Of a DNA stretch of 64,000 bases, positions 52,287 to 64,000 are shown one piece after another. The stretch is from contig OZ024857.1 of the NCBI GenBank assembly GCA_964017155.1, positions 39,788,141 through 39,852,140 of the forward strand, given 5' to 3'. The position numbers and the translations under genes were made by a program. Origin of the DNA: Oasisia sp. SBJ-2009 (lineage: Eukaryota > Annelida > Polychaeta > Sabellida > Siboglinidae). The notes beneath the pieces were generated by a model. The model was given only the letters and a program-made list of their open reading frames with translations. It was not told the DNA's origin and did not search any database. Every line of letters starts with the position of its first letter. The first letter of the stretch is position 1.

Positions 52287-53120
52287 TGTCTCCGGGGGCC
52301 CCTTCAGTTCATTGCAATCCCCCAAATCGTTATATGACATCGAAACAACGTCGACACCCGACGTCGAAACAACGTCGTTACCCGACGTCGATACAATCTT
52401 CATATACAACGTGTTTCCAACGTTGTTTCGACGTCGATATGTGGCGTAAAAACAACGTCGTTACTCGACGTCGGCAAAACGTTGACAACTGACATCGATG
52501 CAACTTTCATACGCAACGTGTCTTCGACGTTGTTTCGACGTCAATATATGACGCCGAAACAACGTCTTTATTCGACGTCGGCAAAACGTTGACAACTGAC
52601 GACGGTCCAACTTCCATACGCAACGTGTCTTCGACGTTGTTTCGACGTCGATATATGACGGCGAAACAACGTCGTTTCTCGACGTTGACAACACGTTGAC
52701 AAATGACGCCGATACAACTTTCATAGTCGCCGTGTTTTCGACGTTGTTTCGACGTCGATATAAGACGCCGAAACAACGTCGTTACTCGACGTTGACAAAA
52801 GGTTGGCAAATGACGTCAATACAACTTTCATAGTCACCGTGTTTTCGACGTTGTTTCGACGTCGATATATGAAGCCGAAACAACGTCGTAACTCGACGTT
52901 GAAAAAACGTTGACAAATGACGTCGATACAACTTTCATAGTCACCGTGTTTTCGACGTTGTTTCGACGTCGAAATATGACATCTAAACAACGTCGTTACT
53001 CGACGTCGAAAAAACGTTGCCAAAATATTCCGATACAACTTTCATAGTAATCATGATTTTGACGTTATATCGACGTCGGTACCGACGTCGAAACAACGTC
53101 GCTACAACGTCATTTTGCCC
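52287..53120. repeat. 107-bp tandem repeat rich in ACGT/CGACGT, each unit with a hairpin
   Basis: A marker (CAACTTTCATA-like) recurs at 52394, 52501, 52608, 52715, 52822, 52929 and 53036, exactly 107 bp apart, giving about seven to eight units. Each unit holds inverted arms CGACGTTGTTTCG and CGAAACAACGTCG around a loop of about 17 bp containing the ATATATGAC core, so every unit can fold into a hairpin. Units differ by a few substitutions and no indels. There is no coding potential beyond chance frames. Confidence 0.93.
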
Positions 53121-53264
53121 GCTGGGAAGCCCGTGTCGGCTGTTGTCCAATTAATAAAATGGATTGCGTGACACCGGTATCTTGCTTGTGTCTGTGTGTG
53201 TGATAACATATTAATATTTAACGAAAATAAAAGGTTACAGGGAAGTAAGAGCGATTAGTTTAAA

Positions 53265-54665
53265 ATGGTTATTTGCAACTACAGAAACGCCAAACGCCTC
53301 TCAGCCTTTCTCATGGCTGTGCCCAGTGTCATGCCAGTCCATTCCGGGATGTTGTCCTCCCATCTTTTTCTGTCTGCCTCTTCTTCTCCCTCCTTGCCCT
53401 GTGCCCTGCAGGATTGTCTTGGCAAGCCCTGTAGATCTTGTTACATGCCCGTACCATTTCAGTTTGCCTCTTTTTACTGTGGTCAAGCCATCTTCGTGGG
53501 GTCCAATGGCTTGCCGAGTTCGGTTTCTCACCTCTTCGTTGGAGATGTAGTCCTGTATGTGATGCCGAGGAGCTTTCTGAGGCATCTCATCTCCATGGCC
53601 TGTATCCTTCTCTCTGTGTCTGCTGTTAGTGTCCAAGACTCACAGGCGTACAGGTATATGGACATGATCAGGGAGCGCATCAGTCTGATCTTTGAGCTGA
53701 GTGCTATATTCCTGTCGTTCCAGATGGTCTTGAGTTTGGCGAGTGCTGCTGTGGCCTGGGCTATCCTGGTATCAGATATTTGAACCTGTTAACGCAATCT
53801 AGTTTCTCGCCGTTGACACTGATGTCAGTGCTGAAGCCATTGGTGTTGATGGTCATCAGCTTGGTCTTCTCTTCATTGATCTGCATGCCGAAGGCTGTAA
53901 AAGTGTTGTCAAGGCGCTCCACCAAGTTAGCTAGCTCCTCTTCCCTTCCGTCTATGTCGTCGGCAAAACGCAAGTTTTGAATATTCCTGCCACCAATGCT
54001 GACTGTCCCTTCATGGTCATTCAGTGCGTCAGTCATAATTCTCTCCAAGAAGATGTTGAAGAGGGGGGGGGGGGGGAGAGCACACAGCCTTGCCTTATTC
54101 CGACTGTGGCTCTGAACCAGTCCCCTATGCTGTTATTAAGGTAGACTACGCTGGTAGCCTTGACAAGGAGGTTCTGTATCATTCTGGTCAGGTTGGCGTT
54201 GATGTTGTACTGCCTCATGGTGGCACATAGTGCTGCATGCCATATCCTGTCGAAAGCCTTCTTGTAGTCAATGAAGACGTGGTAGATATGTTGCTGGTGT
54301 TGGAGCTACTTCTCGCACAGTATCCTAAGGTTGACAATTTGCTCTGTTGTGCTGCGTCCTGTTCTGAAGCCTGCTTGTTCCTCAGCGATGATCTTTTCCG
54401 CTTGTGGCTTCAGTCGGTTCAGCAAGATTTCCAGCATAACTTTGCTCGGATGGCTGATGAGACTGCTGGTATGATAGTTCTGGCATAGTTCATGGCTTCT
54501 CCCCCTGCCTGCTCCAGCTCCGCTGGGACATTGTCCGCTCCTGCTGACTTCCATTGACATAGCGTACACATATCTCGGTGGCAGGCCGTGTTCACAACTA
54601 AATCCTGCCCAGATGTCAGGCGGGCTAGTCGTTTTGACGTGTTACAAAATGTCATTGCCGACATG
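53265..54665 (-). pseudogene. Decayed LINE reverse transcriptase
   Basis: Reading the minus strand from 54665: a KSAGADNVPAELEQAGGEA segment, ILLNRLKPQAEKIIAEEQAG and FRTGRSTTEQIVNLR, (a gap), VKATSVVYLNNSIGDWF with GIRQGCVLSP, then GGRNIQNLRFADDIDG, AFGMQINEEKTKLM, CVNRFKYL, and finally KLKWYGHVTRSTGLAKTIL with QGGRRRGRQKK. These are RT domains 1-7 and the tail of an RTE-like or related LINE. Frames shift several times; a G-run (54064-54076) lies at one of the breaks. Endonuclease and 5' part are missing. Confidence 0.8.
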
Positions 54666-54875
54666 GTTTTAATGTAATAAATCCTTTCAAATTGTCTACC
54701 AATTCCATTAAGCGTAGTGTTATTTATTGTTAATTAAGGTTAGATTATTAAAAGGACAGAGCTTCAATCGTTGTGTCCAAAACAACTCATATAGTCGATA
54801 TGGCAGAGACTATGAGAGTTACTCCGTTAACAGTTGTCTGAAAACGTCAACGCCTCGTAGGATTAGTTTCTTGTC
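54666..54875. promoter_or_regulatory. Upstream region of the DEG/ENaC gene
   Basis: Short AT-rich stretch between the LINE relic and the start codon. A 5' UTR exon may lie here. No clear TATA box or acceptor pair could be picked out. Confidence 0.25.
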
Positions 54876-61608
<6,733 letters not shown>

Positions 61609-61944
61609 GTACGTCGTTGTCATTTATACTCTATGCCTCCAAATGTGGCGCACTGTAACAGTATCTACTCACAGGAGCCGAGCTCTACATGTTTCCTTGC
61701 ACATGTAGAGGTTGCATGTCTTCTTGGCCGTTCATCTACCAATTAGTCATTTATCCTAAAACAGCGATCGCTCTAATGTCCTTTTTAGAAATGCTTTAGA
61801 TAATTCAGAGGTGATGAGTTACTAATCCAGATCCAAATAACCATTATGACACAGCCGTCTAATATACCAGCCATAATAGTGCTGTTCACAACATTGCGAC
61901 ACCTGTATGCTTACTACTCAGCATCCCCGATACGTCCTTCGTTG

Positions 61945-63381
61945 ATTATCTGGGGAAGTATGGAATCGTACATGTCAAACCGGACTCACACAGTGCGCAT
62001 TGGCAGCCACAATTCGCATAGAACGCTGATCGAATCAGGCATCCCACAAGGATCTGTGTTGGGCCCAGTCCTCTTCTCCATCTATACGCTGCCATTGGGT
62101 GCTATCTTCAGAAAGCATCAACTTCAGTACCATCTCTATGCAGATGACGCCCAACTATATGTTGACCTGAGTAGAGTGCCGGATGGAGAAACTGCCGATG
62201 CAGTCTGTCGCGTCGAACGATGCATTGAAGAAGCGAGACTGTGGATGTCAGACCACAATCTCCTGCTCAATGAAAACAAGACTGAAGCAATTATCATCTC
62301 GGCGCCAAATCGTAAACATCTGCAAGACGTCTCTTGTGTTAGTGTATGCGGATGTAACATTGTGCCATCACCAACCATCCGAAACCTCGGGATTATGATC
62401 GACTGTGAATTGACAATGTCGTCACAGGTGTCGCGCATGTGCAAGGCTGCGTACTACCATCTTTACGCAATCTCAAAGATAAGACACTGTCTTACTACAG
62501 AAGCGTGTAAGACAATTGTACATGCCCTAGTGATATCGCGGCTGGATTACGGCAACGCGCTATTGTATGGCATTACGGAGGCACTCATGACCAAGTTGCA
62601 GATGGTGCAAAATTCAGCAGCGAGACTGATCGCAAGGCAGCGGAAACACCAGCATATTACTCCGGTACTGATTAAGTTGCACTGGCTTCCGGTTCGCTGG
62701 CGTGTCCAGTATAAACTACTAGTACTTGTGTTTTGTGCCTTGCACGAGCTTGCACCCAAATACATTCAAGATCTTGTAACACCATACTCGCCGAACCGTA
62801 ACCTCCGGTCAGCTGATCAGTGTCTGCTCGTGGTTCCGCGCTACAATATGGAGGGCTACGGCAGGCGGGCTTTCTCGGTGTCTGGACCAGCGCTTTGGAA
62901 CAGTTTGCCAGAAAACATTCGTCAGTCAGACACTTTAGCAAAATTCAAGGCTCTCCTCAAGACACATTTATTTAAACTAGCGTACTACCAATGAGGAACT
63001 GTTCTGTGTGACACTCTCATGATAATGTATTTTATGAATCATTACTTGTATTAGTATTATTTTATAACAAATTTATTATTATTATTTTATATACATATTT
63101 ATTTATTTTTAATATTAATTTCGGTACTATTATTTTATTGTATAATAATTATGTTTTACTTTTTAAATTAATCTTATTTATAAAATATACATTTACGCAA
63201 TCTTAGAAACAATATCCTATACCTAGCTATGCACATGTATATATACCATGCTATACATTTTTAGATATATTTCGTATGATTCTATGTACATTTTACTGTA
63301 ATGTGTGTACGCGCCTATGAACGGGCTGGTCCCGGAGATATGGCGCTTTATAAATGCTTGTAATAATAATAATAATAATAA
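61945..63381 (+). mobile_element. 5'-truncated L2/CR1-type LINE in the intron after exon 8
   Basis: The element starts inside the RT (at about SYMSNRTHTVRIG) and continues GIPQGSVLGPVLFSIYTLPL, YHLYADDAQLYVDLS, WMSDHNLLLNENKTEAI, SRLDYGNALLYGI, LKLHWLPVRWRVQYKL-type (LHWLPVRWRVQYKLL), ending GPALWNSLPENIRQSDTLAK. The open frame ends at TGA 62994. A 3' UTR follows, with the GGCGCTTTATAAATGCTTG tail and a (TAA)n run at 63358-63381. The frame from about 61846 to 62994 is unbroken, so the copy is fairly young. The left boundary is estimated. Confidence 0.88.
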
Positions 63382-63650
63382 TATGCAATAACACACATGG
63401 TGACATACACCGGCAAAAATACAAGGCAAAATTTCGTAATGCAGACAAATACATTTTGCAACAGATAATTCAGTCTTATGGAACATATGTTATTAAATGG
63501 CTGAATCAATATGTATGTTTTTATTGTGTTGACTTAATAAAACATGGTTCTTAGACAACCTTTGACTTATAATATTCTAAACCATTGGCAAACTGCGCAG
63601 CGATGCACTGTGAGGAAGAGATGGGTATATGTGTTCTAAATCATGGGGTG
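63382..63650. other. Spacer after the LINE, no gene seen
   Basis: AT-rich sequence with no supportable exon; TM2 of the channel is not found here. Confidence 0.45.
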
Positions 63651-63654
63651 GCCA

Positions 63655-63756
63655 TACACATACACACGCACACACACTCACACATACACACACACATACA
63701 GACATACACACATACACACACATACACACATACACATATACACACATACACACACA

Positions 63757-63805
<49 letters not shown>

Positions 63806-63916
63806 ACACATTCACACTCACACATACATACACACACTCACACACACACGCACACACAAAAACACACACATACACACACATGCAGACAAACACACATACA
63901 CACATATACACACACA

Positions 63917-63962
<46 letters not shown>

Positions 63963-64000
63963 AACACACACACACACAACCACAAACTAACACACACACA
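63655..64000. repeat. (CA)n-rich compound microsatellite at the window edge
   Basis: About 345 bp of CACA, CATA and CACT variants running to the last base of the window. Confidence 0.95.

Noticed and set aside
63577..63990. Cysteine/valine and histidine/threonine-rich frames at the right edge
   Set aside because: They are translations of CA repeats.

Overview
The window is animal nuclear DNA. The genes are split into short exons with GT-AG introns, the spacing is wide and AT-rich, there is a long satellite, and at least nine retrotransposon copies or fragments are present. The gene types (DEG/ENaC channel, PAN-domain mucin-like membrane protein, C2H2 zinc-finger protein, farnesyl diphosphate synthase) and the mix of APE-type LINEs with a DIRS-order element suggest a marine invertebrate, but I cannot name the species. 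No bacterial-type operons, CRISPR arrays or RNA genes were recognised.

Layout. The first 1.2 kb holds the 5' exons of a farnesyl diphosphate synthase gene on the minus strand, running off the left edge. After about 5 kb without recognisable genes and a compound minisatellite comes a zinc-finger gene (+, 7.8-11.6 kb) with a large uninterrupted coding exon. Next are a decayed copy of a multi-copy invertebrate gene family (14.3-15.7 kb), a 6.4-kb satellite of 38-bp units with higher-order repeats (16.1-22.5 kb), a LINE scrap and a CCACA microsatellite. A small two-exon gene of unknown function with an in-frame TAG lies on the minus strand (24.8-26.8 kb), and its intron holds a second relic of the same multi-copy family. 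A nearly intact LINE with one nonsense codon fills 27.9-31.4 kb.

From 37.5 back to about 32.3 kb (minus) runs a gene for a predicted type I membrane protein: signal peptide, PAN/apple domain, about 700-residue Thr/Pro repeat stalk, transmembrane exon, short tail. Its exons join in the same phase (1), as is usual for extracellular modular proteins. Between 41.6 and 54.7 kb lies a nested transposon graveyard: a minus-strand LINE relic with an ORF1 esterase-like segment, a DIRS-order element (gag, RT/RNase H, tyrosine recombinase; minus) whose recombinase is split by a plus-strand LINE with a 5-bp target duplication, another LINE relic, a 107-bp hairpin-bearing tandem repeat and a further LINE relic.

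The last 9 kb hold a DEG/ENaC sodium-channel gene (+). Eight exons can be joined with consistent phases, from the cytoplasmic N-terminus through TM1 and the cysteine-rich extracellular domain. The eighth exon encodes an unusually long (about 500-residue) insertion where the thumb/palm should be, with an apparent 1-base frameshift in an A-run. TM2 is not found and is probably beyond the window. Its introns carry a LINE tail, an RTE-like endonuclease fragment, an L2/CR1-type LINE and long microsatellites.

The host genes show no functional linkage to each other. The interest lies in the expanded channel exon, the repeat-built mucin stalk, the higher-order satellite and the datable transposon nesting.
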